Part shown: positions 16,839-24,642 of the stretch, piece by piece
Numbering within the stretch: the first letter of the stretch is position 1
Layout of the letters: every line of letters starts with the position of its first letter
From: Pedobacter zeae
Lineage (GTDB): Bacteria > Bacteroidota > Bacteroidia > Sphingobacteriales > Sphingobacteriaceae
Assembly: GCF_014196715.1 (NCBI RefSeq)
Contig: NZ_JACIEF010000004.1
Location: 1 to 64,000 of the forward strand
Reading direction: 5' to 3'
Length of the DNA stretch: 64,000 nucleotides
Program-made: the position numbers and the translations under genes
The notes under the pieces: generated by a model
What the model saw: only the letters and a program-made list of their open reading frames with translations
Told to the model about the DNA's origin: nothing
Database searches by the model: none

Positions 16839-18536
16839 ATGAAATACAAAGTACATTTTCTTATCGGGGCTGCTTTAGTTAGCTTTCAGGCCTTTGGTCA
16901 GGGAGTAGTTGCGCCAGCAACCAATCGCGACAGCAATATGGTAAAACAATTGTTTTTTGCTGGTCTGCGTGAGAAAATGTCTGAAAATTACGTTGTAGCC
17001 TTCACCAATTTCAATAAAATTGTTGGATTGGATCCCAATAACCATGCAGCCTATTTCGAGCTGGCCAATGCGGACCTGCGTTTAGACAAGCTCCCGGAAG
17101 CCGAACAGCACATCAAGCAGGCAGTTAAACTAAATGCCGGCAATTTATGGTACTGGCGCTTACTCGGAGAGGTATATAAACGCACCAATAAAATGCCCGA
17201 ACTGATCGATGTATTTAACCAGTTGATCCGTCTCGACCCCGAAAACGATGGTTATTATTTTGATAAGGCCAATGCCCAGTTTTTAGCCAACCAGCTCGAT
17301 GCCGCTAGAAAAACCTACGATGAAATTGAAAGTAAGTTCGGCGATTCCAGAGACCTGGTAAATGCCAGAAAGCGACTGCAATCTAACGGTAATGCTACTG
17401 AAAGTGATATTGTAAAATTATTGGAAGGCAACCAGGCCGATGTAAAGAACTATTTATATGCGGCAGGTTTACTTTTACAGAAAGGGAATGACCCGGAAGC
17501 ATTAAAAGTGCTCGTTAAAGCGCAGCAGTTAGAACCAAATAACTTTGAGGTAAACCTCGCCCTTGCTGATATTTACCGCAAGCAGAAAAACGAAGCAGCA
17601 GCTTTTGCTGCATTAAAGCTTGCTTTCGAAAGCAGCGAAATGCCCTTAGCTGAAAAGGTTAAAATTATTATGACCCTGTTCCTGGAGTTGAACCGGCCCA
17701 TCGTTGCAAAAAACACAACTGAGCTGTGTAAACTGCTTGCTGAAAAAAATCCGGGCGATGCCAAGGCTTTGGCACTTTATGGCGATGTGCTTTACCAGCA
17801 GAATAACCTGAAGGATGCATTGGTGCAATACCAGGCTGCTTTAAAACTTAACGAGCAGGTTTATGCGGTTTGGGAACAGGTAATCAATATCCAGACTTTG
17901 CTGGGCCATTACGAAAGCGCCATTAAAGTTGGCGATGAAGCTTTAACCATTTATCCCAACCAGGCCAGTTTGTATTATTATATGGCTTATGCATTATATA
18001 AAACCGGGAAATATGAACTCGCGCAGGGTAACCTGAAAACTTCATTACAGCTGGATGTAGAAAATAAGAGCCTGCAGGCACAGATTTATGCTTTACAGGG
18101 CGATATTTATATCAACCAGAATAATTTTCAGGCCGCTAAAACCGCATTCGAAAAAGCCATTTCTTTAGAGCCGGATAATTACCTCATCCTGAATAATTAT
18201 GCCTACTACCTGGCCTTAAGGAATGAAGATCTGGCCAAAGCGGCCAAATATGCCGAAACGGCGGCCACGGCCATGCCAAACAACCCTTCGGTTGTAGATA
18301 CCTATGCTTTTGTCCTGTTTAAACAGCAAAAGTATGATCTTGCAAAAACCTGGATAGAGAAGGCCTTGCAAAACAATAGCGCTAAAAACGGTGTTTATTT
18401 GGAGCGGTTTGGAGATATACTTTTCATGAAAGGCGAAAAGGATGCTGCAGTAATCCAATGGCAAAAAGCAAAAGAGGCAGGAAACGGATCAGAAGTATTA
18501 ATTAAAAAGATAAATGAAAAAAAATATTTTAAGTAG
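16839..18536 (+). CDS. Secreted tetratricopeptide repeat protein
   Basis: This 565-residue protein has an N-terminal signal peptide (about residues 1-21, ending SFQAFGQG). It then consists almost entirely of TPR units from residue 45 to the end, for example YFELANADLRLDKLPEAEQH and YYYMAYALYKTGKYELAQ. Such scaffolds mediate protein-protein contacts in the periplasm or at the outer membrane. Its 3' end overlaps the start of the DUF4292 lipoprotein gene by 23 bp, so the two are translationally coupled and likely act together in envelope assembly. Confidence 0.88.
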   Translation: MKYKVHFLIGAALVSFQAFGQGVVAPATNRDSNMVKQLFFAGLREKMSENYVVAFTNFNKIVGLDPNNHAAYFELANADLRLDKLPEAEQHIKQAVKLNAGNLWYWRLLGEVYKRTNKMPELIDVFNQLIRLDPENDGYYFDKANAQFLANQLDAARKTYDEIESKFGDSRDLVNARKRLQSNGNATESDIVKLLEGNQADVKNYLYAAGLLLQKGNDPEALKVLVKAQQLEPNNFEVNLALADIYRKQKNEAAAFAALKLAFESSEMPLAEKVKIIMTLFLELNRPIVAKNTTELCKLLAEKNPGDAKALALYGDVLYQQNNLKDALVQYQAALKLNEQVYAVWEQVINIQTLLGHYESAIKVGDEALTIYPNQASLYYYMAYALYKTGKYELAQGNLKTSLQLDVENKSLQAQIYALQGDIYINQNNFQAAKTAFEKAISLEPDNYLILNNYAYYLALRNEDLAKAAKYAETAATAMPNNPSVVDTYAFVLFKQQKYDLAKTWIEKALQNNSAKNGVYLERFGDILFMKGEKDAAVIQWQKAKEAGNGSEVLIKKINEKKYFK

Positions 18537-19305
18537 CATATTCCTATTTGGAGCAGTAGTTTTTGTTTCAGCATGTAAGCCTAAAAAAGAAATTGTAGTT
18601 GCCCCACCAACCAAAACGGAATCTAAAACCGATAATTCCAAGGCAGAAACCCTGACATTATTAAATAGCAAACAGCTAAAGTTTAATACCCTCTCTTTAA
18701 AAGCGAAGGCAAGCCTCGATATTGGTGGCGATGCAAACGATGTAACCATGAATTTTAAAATGAAAGACAAGGAAACCATCTGGGTGAGTGTTACTGCTTT
18801 AGGAGGATTAGCCGAAGTGGCCAGGGCATTGATTACGCCCGATAGTATCAAGATCATGAACCGCCTGAAAAACGAATACCTCAAAAAGCCTTTCAGCTAT
18901 GTTTATAATTTCACCAACAAACAGGTAAATTTTAACACTTTGCAGGCCGTTTTAACCGGCAACGCCATGGGCGAATTTTTAACCCCGCAATCTGACCTTA
19001 AACTTGAAAATGGTGTTTGGGTAGTATCGGGAAGCAAAGAAGAACTTGATTATAAATTACTTTTCAATACTTTGTTAAAGGTTGCCGAAACCAATTTAAA
19101 TGATGTTAAAAACGGTCAGGCTTTAAAGGTTACCTATTCAGATTATCAAAAACTGAACGAATTTTTATTCCCCGGTTCATTACAAATCAAAACCTTGTCG
19201 AAGGCAAAAAAAATAAACATCGACCTCCAGTTTGTTAAAATTGATGGCAATGTTCCTGTCGATTTTCCGTTTAATGTTCCAAAGAGATTTTCGGTTATAA
19301 AATAA
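18514..19305 (+). CDS. DUF4292 lipoprotein
   Basis: This 263-residue predicted lipoprotein has a signal peptide ending in the lipobox FVSAC, with Cys21 as the lipidation site, followed by a short charged linker. The body is beta-rich and matches the pattern of DUF4292 proteins of Bacteroidota (LTLLNSKQLKFNTLSLKAKA, MNRLKNEYLKKPFSYV), which look like LolA/LolB-type half-barrels; that fold comparison is inference. It overlaps the TPR gene and is followed by the EnvC-like gene, a neighbourhood that is common in this phylum. Confidence 0.82.
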   Translation: MKKNILSSIFLFGAVVFVSACKPKKEIVVAPPTKTESKTDNSKAETLTLLNSKQLKFNTLSLKAKASLDIGGDANDVTMNFKMKDKETIWVSVTALGGLAEVARALITPDSIKIMNRLKNEYLKKPFSYVYNFTNKQVNFNTLQAVLTGNAMGEFLTPQSDLKLENGVWVVSGSKEELDYKLLFNTLLKVAETNLNDVKNGQALKVTYSDYQKLNEFLFPGSLQIKTLSKAKKINIDLQFVKIDGNVPVDFPFNVPKRFSVIK

Positions 19306-19481
19306 ATTAATCTTTATTTAAATTGGTCACCGGCCAATAATTGCGGTTGTATAAGTGCGGGATTGTATTGATCCTTGCATTATATGAAGATTGAGTGAAG
19401 ACCGTTCTTTAATAAGTAATTATGACTTTAGTATCTCGATTTTAATATTTTTTACTGCAAAATTTTTATACTTTTGGCTTA

Positions 19482-20777
19482 ATGAAGCTACACAGACTCC
19501 TATTTATCCTTTTTTTTAGTGCGTTAACCCTTTCGGCCGTTGCACAAACTGAAAGTCAGCTCAGAAGGAAAAAAGAAGCTATACAGCGTGAAATTGAACA
19601 GCTTCAGAAAAATCTGAACAAAACGGCCAATGGTAAGAAGCTTACCCTGCAGCAGATTAATACCATAAATGCGCAGATCAGGTTGCGCCAGGATAAAATT
19701 GGTACCATCAATTCTGAAATAAAAAATCTTGATAACCAAATCTCTCAGAACACCAATACCGTACATACATTGCAGGGCCAGTTGGGTGATCTTAAAAAAG
19801 AGTATGCAGGCATGATCCGTTTTGCACAGCGCAACAGGAATGCATACGATAAGATGATGTTTATTTTTGCATCAAAGGATTTTAACCAGGCATATAAAAG
19901 GATAAAATATTTACAGCAATTTAGCCAGTATAGAAAAAAACAAGCGGGTTATATCGAAAGTACCCAAAATGATCTTAATGGCAAGATCAGGGTTTTGGAT
20001 AAAACGCTTAAGGAGAAAAGTAACCTGTTAAAAGAACAGGAAAGGGAACGTGAGCGTTTGGGCAAAGATAAAAATGAACAGTCTGTTGTATTAAGCAAGC
20101 TGAGCAAAGATGAAAAGCGGTTTAAACAGGATATCGTTGCCCGTAAAAAACAGCAGGCCCAGATAGACAGGGCCATTAGTGCGGCCATCCAAAGGGCAAT
20201 TGAAGAAGCGAGAAGAAAAGCAGCCGAAGAGGCCAGGAGGAAGGCGGCAGAGGAAGCGCGTATTGCTGCAGCCAAAGCCAAAGCAGAAAACAGGCCGGCG
20301 CCGGCAACGCCAACAGCACCTGCTGCCAAATCAAAATCAACAGCAGAATTGCTTACTGCCACACCAGAGGCCGCCAGACTATCGGCAGGCTTTGAAAACA
20401 ACAAGGGAAGATTACCTTGGCCGGTTGCAACCGGAACCATTACCGAACGCTATGGTATGCACAAGGTAGATCAGGCCACCTATACCAATGATGGAGTGGA
20501 TATTACCACAAGTGATGGCGCAACCGTTAGGGCGGTATTTGCAGGTAAAGTAGCCGCTGTACAGGTATTTATGGGCAGAACGGTGGTGCTGATCAATCAT
20601 GGTGAATACTTTACCGTTTACCAGAACCTAAGATCGGTAAGTGTGAGTGTAGGTAATTTAGTAGAAACCAAACAGGCAATAGGAGTGGTGGCCAATACAG
20701 GGGATGATGCCATACTTAAATTCCAGATCAGGAGAGGCCAGGCGGCTTTAAACCCTGAGGCCTGGATTAGTAAATAG
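19482..20777 (+). CDS. EnvC-like murein hydrolase activator (degenerate LytM/M23 domain)
   Basis: This 431-residue protein has a signal peptide (residues 1-21), a long coiled coil (about residues 22-255, rich in K/E/Q with an Ala-Arg segment at its end), a Pro/Ala linker, and a C-terminal LytM (M23) domain from about residue 310. Two zinc-ligand motifs of active M23 peptidases are altered: the usual HxxxD is NDGVD here, and the usual HxH region reads LKFQIRRG. This points to an EnvC-type activator of amidases in septal peptidoglycan splitting rather than a peptidase. It follows the TPR/DUF4292 pair and precedes tatA. Confidence 0.88.
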   Translation: MKLHRLLFILFFSALTLSAVAQTESQLRRKKEAIQREIEQLQKNLNKTANGKKLTLQQINTINAQIRLRQDKIGTINSEIKNLDNQISQNTNTVHTLQGQLGDLKKEYAGMIRFAQRNRNAYDKMMFIFASKDFNQAYKRIKYLQQFSQYRKKQAGYIESTQNDLNGKIRVLDKTLKEKSNLLKEQERERERLGKDKNEQSVVLSKLSKDEKRFKQDIVARKKQQAQIDRAISAAIQRAIEEARRKAAEEARRKAAEEARIAAAKAKAENRPAPATPTAPAAKSKSTAELLTATPEAARLSAGFENNKGRLPWPVATGTITERYGMHKVDQATYTNDGVDITTSDGATVRAVFAGKVAAVQVFMGRTVVLINHGEYFTVYQNLRSVSVSVGNLVETKQAIGVVANTGDDAILKFQIRRGQAALNPEAWISK

Positions 20778-20799
20778 ATTTTTAAATTGTTTATATTTG
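20767..20799 (+). promoter_or_regulatory. Probable promoter of the tatA genes
   Basis: TTAG, a 21-bp spacer and the exact -7 box TATATTTG fit the Bacteroidota promoter with one mismatch in the -33 element. The start codon of the first tatA gene follows 17 bp after the -7 box. Confidence 0.5.
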
Positions 20800-20816
20800 T
20801 ATAAATTATATTAGTG

Positions 20817-21179
20817 ATGTATCAAGGCACGTTATTAGAGTTTTTAAACATGGGGGGATCGGAGATCGTACTCATTTTAGTGGTGGTTCTCCTGCTGTTC
20901 GGTGGTAAAAAACTGCCAGAGTTGGCAAGGGGGCTTGGAAAAGGGATCAGAGAGTTTAAAGACGCGTCGGAAGGGGTGAAACGCGAGATCCATAGAAATA
21001 TTAATGCAATGGATTTAGATAAAGAAGAAGCGGAAGAAACAGCGGTAAACAACCATAATCAACGTCACCACCCAACAGAAGAAAGTACTGTTGACGAAAA
21101 AGCTGCGACAAATACCCCGCATGCTGATGGAGGAACTCCGGTTGATGAAAAAAATGTAGCAGACAATCAAAAAGTTTAA
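20817..21179 (+). CDS. tatA: Twin-arginine translocase subunit TatA/TatE, long form
   Basis: This 120-residue TatA-type protein has a short periplasmic N-terminus, one membrane helix (SEIVLILVVVLLLFGG), the conserved KKLPELARGLGKGIREFK amphipathic helix, and a long acidic, His/Glu-rich cytoplasmic tail. TatA oligomers form the pore for folded Tat substrates. A second, shorter tatA follows after 11 bp. The ATG just after a GTG is taken as start; a shorter start at MGGSEIVL is possible. No tatC is in the window. Confidence 0.92.
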   Translation: MYQGTLLEFLNMGGSEIVLILVVVLLLFGGKKLPELARGLGKGIREFKDASEGVKREIHRNINAMDLDKEEAEETAVNNHNQRHHPTEESTVDEKAATNTPHADGGTPVDEKNVADNQKV

Positions 21180-21190
21180 ACAAAAAAGTT

Positions 21191-21391
21191 ATGTTAAATA
21201 CAACAATAGCAGCAATGCTTGGAACACCAGAAATTATCATTATCGCGGTAGTGGTTTTGTTACTGTTTGGTGGTAAAAAAATTCCTGAACTCATGAGAGG
21301 CTTAGGTAAAGGTGTTAAAGAATTTAAAGATGGTAAGGACGGTGTTGATGGCGATCAGGTAGATCCATCTAACCGTGATAAAACTGTTTAA
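21191..21391 (+). CDS. tatA: Twin-arginine translocase subunit TatA/TatE, short form
   Basis: This 66-residue TatA/E protein has a membrane helix (PEIIIIAVVVLLLFGG) and the conserved KKIPELMRGLGKGVKEFK amphipathic helix, with only a short tail. It differs from the adjacent paralog mainly in tail length and membrane segment. It lies 11 bp downstream of the first tatA and 18 bp upstream of gatA, so all three may be on one transcript. Confidence 0.93.
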   Translation: MLNTTIAAMLGTPEIIIIAVVVLLLFGGKKIPELMRGLGKGVKEFKDGKDGVDGDQVDPSNRDKTV

Positions 21392-21409
21392 TTGCAATAA
21401 TTTTTAGTT

Positions 21410-22828
21410 TTGAAGAAATACAGCTCTTTAAAAGAGATTCAAGCGCTCATTTCGCAAAAGCAACTAACTTTACCCGATTTATTAGCTTATTATTTTAAGC
21501 AGATTAAAGATAAAGAACACCTCAATGCATTTAACGAGGTGTTTTTTTATTCGGCCGGGGCTCAGGCGAAAGCAATACAGCAGAAGATAGAAGAAGGTAC
21601 CGCAGGCAGGCTTGCAGGGATGGTGATAGGGATTAAAGACAATATCTGTTATAAAGACCATATTGTTACCGCATCTTCAAAAATGCTCGAAGGCTTTGTA
21701 TCTCCATATTCATCAACGGTTGTTGAACGCTTGTTACAGGAAGACGCCATTATTATCGGACGTTTAAACTGCGATGAGTTTGCTATGGGCGGCTCTAACG
21801 AAACTTCCTATTATGGTGCCGTTAAAAATGCGGCAAACCCTGAGCTTGTTCCCGGTGGCTCGTCCGGAGGTTCGGCCGTTGCCGTGCAGGCCGATATGTG
21901 TTTATCCGCCCTTGGTACAGATACCGGAGGTTCGGTGAGGCAACCGGCGGCTTTTTGCGGACAGATTGGCCTCAAGCCCACCTATGGCCGTATTTCAAGA
22001 TATGGTGTTATCGCATACGCCTCATCATTCGACCAGGTTGGCCCCATTACTTCGTCTGTTGAAGATGCCGCTTTGCTTTTACAGGTTTTAGCGGGCGCTG
22101 ATGAGTACGATTCGACCGTTTCGCCCCTGGCTGTTCCCGATTATCCTGCACATTTAAATACACACACGAAGCAAAAAATAGCGGTTTTAAGAGAAACCAT
22201 CGAGAGCGATGCCCTTGATCCTGAAATTAAATCGGCCATTTTAGCTTCAATCGAAAAACTAAAAGCAGACGGACATCATATAGAATATGTTTCTTTTGAT
22301 CTTTTAGATTACCTGGTTCCGGCTTATTATATTTTAACCACAGCCGAAGCTTCTTCTAACCTTTCGCGTTACGATGGTGTGCATTATGGCCACCGCAATA
22401 CCGAAGCAAAATCATTAAACGAACTGTATAAATTATCGCGGGCAGAAGGTTTTGGTGAAGAGGTAAAACGCCGCATCCTTTTAGGTACTTTTGTTTTAAG
22501 TGCCGGATATTACGATGCCTATTATCAAAAAGCCCAGCAGGTTCGCCGCCTTATACGGGAAAAAATGGATGCTTTATTCCAGGATTATGACCTGATCCTT
22601 TCTCCTGTGGCACCAACGGCAGCGTTTAAAATTGGCGATAATGTGCAGGATGCCCTGGTGATGTACATGGCCGATATTTTTACCGTGTTGCCATCCCTGA
22701 GCGGAAATCCGGCTATTGCGCTGCCTTTGGGCAATAACGAAGCAGGTTTACCGTTAAGTATTCAATTTATAGCCAAACATTTTGAGGAAGATCAGCTTTT
22801 AGCTTTTTCTCAGGCATTTTTAAAATAG
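21410..22828 (+). CDS. gatA: Asp-tRNA(Asn)/Glu-tRNA(Gln) amidotransferase subunit A
   Basis: This 472-residue amidase subunit of GatCAB generates ammonia from glutamine for tRNA-bound Glu or Asp. The Ser-cisSer-Lys triad is present with family spacing: Lys76 (GIKDNI), Ser151 (GGSSGGSA) and Ser175 (GTDTGGSVRQPAAFCG). Translation must begin at TTG, because an in-frame stop lies 12 bp upstream and no ATG is available. gatB and gatC are not in the window. It follows the two tatA genes closely. Confidence 0.96.
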   Translation: MKKYSSLKEIQALISQKQLTLPDLLAYYFKQIKDKEHLNAFNEVFFYSAGAQAKAIQQKIEEGTAGRLAGMVIGIKDNICYKDHIVTASSKMLEGFVSPYSSTVVERLLQEDAIIIGRLNCDEFAMGGSNETSYYGAVKNAANPELVPGGSSGGSAVAVQADMCLSALGTDTGGSVRQPAAFCGQIGLKPTYGRISRYGVIAYASSFDQVGPITSSVEDAALLLQVLAGADEYDSTVSPLAVPDYPAHLNTHTKQKIAVLRETIESDALDPEIKSAILASIEKLKADGHHIEYVSFDLLDYLVPAYYILTTAEASSNLSRYDGVHYGHRNTEAKSLNELYKLSRAEGFGEEVKRRILLGTFVLSAGYYDAYYQKAQQVRRLIREKMDALFQDYDLILSPVAPTAAFKIGDNVQDALVMYMADIFTVLPSLSGNPAIALPLGNNEAGLPLSIQFIAKHFEEDQLLAFSQAFLK

Positions 22829-22998
22829 GCATTAGCTCATTGAGCTTGTGCAGTAACCGTCAAAAAAAGAACTGTAGCAAAACTTTTACTGATTTTTGAT
22901 CGGTAACGGAAAGTTACGGCTTAATTTTAATTCAGTATCATTAAAAATGGTGCAAAAATAGCGTTCGGCATTGACGGGACTGAATAAACCAATAGCCC

Positions 22999-24402
22999 AT
23001 GATTAAAAAAATTATTTTTGCTTCAGTTTTTGCTTGCTTAGGATACTTTTCTTCCGCTTCAGCGCAACAAACCCTCAAATTAGATAGTCTCCCTAAGGTA
23101 CACCACAATATTTTTATCAATACCGATACCGTAGCTGTACCTGTAGTTTCTGAAAACCCCTTAACAATGGGTGGGAACTTTATCTATAAACTCAGGCTCG
23201 ATTCCATCACGAAAACCGTTCCGCTTCCTTACAATGAATACGTTCAACAGTATATCGATATTTATACCAAACGTAAAGACATGTTCGGGAAAATGATCGG
23301 CTTATCCAGCTATTACTTCCCTATTTTTGATAAAGCATTAAAAGATTATAACATCCCGCAGGAAATCAAATATTTAACCATTGTTGAGTCGCAGATGAAT
23401 CCGCATGCCATTTCGCGTGTGGGTGCAACGGGCATCTGGCAGTTCATGTTCGGTACGGGTAAGGCCTATGGTTTAAAAATGGACAACTTTGTTGATGAAC
23501 GTAAAGATCCGATACAGGCCAGCTATGCAGCAGCAGCTTATTTTAGGGATGCTTTTGAAGAACTGGGCGATTGGCTTTTGGCCATTGCCGCCTATAATTG
23601 TGGCAAGGGAAATGTGAACCGGGCCATCGATAAAGCTGGATCAAGAGATTTTTGGGTAATCAGGCAGTTTTTACCTAAAGAAACCAGGAATTATGTGCCG
23701 GCCTTTATCGCCGCTGTGTACGTAATGAATTATTCGAACAAACACCAGATCACCGCCCAGGCTTCGAATATGTTCCTTAAAACCGATACCGTTCAAACTA
23801 CCCGCTTTGTTTCTTTGTCAACGCTGGCAAAAGTGCTGAACATTGAAGAAGCAGCCATGATGGCTTTAAATCCATCGTACAAGAAAAAAATTGTAAACGG
23901 TACCGATGATGAGCCCAAGCGGATCGTAATGCCTAAATTAAAGGACGCCGATTATGCCGGTATTTATGATGTACTGAACAACCAGGAAGTGGATGTAAGC
24001 ATGAAAGTGGTGGCTGCCAGTACTGATGATGTAAGAGATTTAAGAAAGAAAAAAACTAAAAGTGTAGCTGCATCTGCTGTAGTTTATCACAAAGTTACCG
24101 CCGGGCAGAACCTTACTGCAGTTGCTGATAAATATGGTGTAGAAGTACAGGATATTAGGGTTTGGAACGGACTAAAGAGCAAAACTTTGGTGCCCGGACA
24201 GAAATTAAAGATCTACGCTAAAAATCATAAACCTTTAAAAGCACCTTCGTCATTTTTAAGTTATAAGGTAAAAACAGGCGATACCTTATCAGAAATTGCA
24301 GAGAAATTTGATGGTGCTACTGTACAAAGCATCAGACGCGATAACCGTTTATCAAAAGCAGGTTTACAGGTTGGAATGATTTTGAAGATCAGTAAGGGGT
24401 AG
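22999..24402 (+). CDS. MltD-like lytic transglycosylase with two LysM domains
   Basis: This 467-residue secreted enzyme has a signal peptide (residues 1-22, ending SASAQ). An SLT-type transglycosylase domain follows with the catalytic glutamate at Glu130 (TIVESQMNPHAIS), then GATGIWQFM and AAYNCGKGNV. Two LysM repeats lie near residues 363-411 (YHKVTAGQNLTAVADKYGV) and 424-466 (YKVKTGDTLSEIAEKF). It cleaves peptidoglycan glycan strands with 1,6-anhydro ring formation. It closes the envelope gene block and appears to have its own transcript. Confidence 0.93.
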   Translation: MIKKIIFASVFACLGYFSSASAQQTLKLDSLPKVHHNIFINTDTVAVPVVSENPLTMGGNFIYKLRLDSITKTVPLPYNEYVQQYIDIYTKRKDMFGKMIGLSSYYFPIFDKALKDYNIPQEIKYLTIVESQMNPHAISRVGATGIWQFMFGTGKAYGLKMDNFVDERKDPIQASYAAAAYFRDAFEELGDWLLAIAAYNCGKGNVNRAIDKAGSRDFWVIRQFLPKETRNYVPAFIAAVYVMNYSNKHQITAQASNMFLKTDTVQTTRFVSLSTLAKVLNIEEAAMMALNPSYKKKIVNGTDDEPKRIVMPKLKDADYAGIYDVLNNQEVDVSMKVVAASTDDVRDLRKKKTKSVAASAVVYHKVTAGQNLTAVADKYGVEVQDIRVWNGLKSKTLVPGQKLKIYAKNHKPLKAPSSFLSYKVKTGDTLSEIAEKFDGATVQSIRRDNRLSKAGLQVGMILKISKG

Positions 24403-24611
24403 TGACCATACCCACCTCGCGACATGATTCGGACAGCCCCTTCACCACCGTATTTTGTTGTATCAGTGGGAAGATTTCTAACAATTAAGCATCGTAGGCG
24501 ATCCTTTATGGTCAAAGTATAAGCTATTTAAAGCTTTCGTGGGTAAAGCCATTATGTTCTTATTTAACTTTTTTTGAAAGGCTTTTATTTTAAGCCTCAT
24601 AAAAAGAATTG

Positions 24612-24619
24612 TACCTTTG
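24612..24619 (+). promoter_or_regulatory. Probable -7 box of maeB
   Basis: TACCTTTG matches TANNTTTG exactly, 24 bp before the preferred ATG of the malic enzyme gene. The -33 position is only T-rich (TTTA). Its location supports the internal ATG as the real start. The 240-bp spacer holds no other recognisable feature. Confidence 0.5.
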
Positions 24620-24642
24620 CACGGTCACTAATAAGTTACTTA

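Noticed and set aside
19469..19482. TACTTTTG six bases before the envC-like ATG, hinting at a leaderless mRNA
   Set aside because: No -33 element is visible and similar matches occur by chance in this AT-rich DNA (for example before pyrH).
24261..24515. 84-codon minus-strand frame over the end of the lytic transglycosylase gene
   Set aside because: Half of it is antisense to the conserved second LysM domain and it has no coding features of its own.
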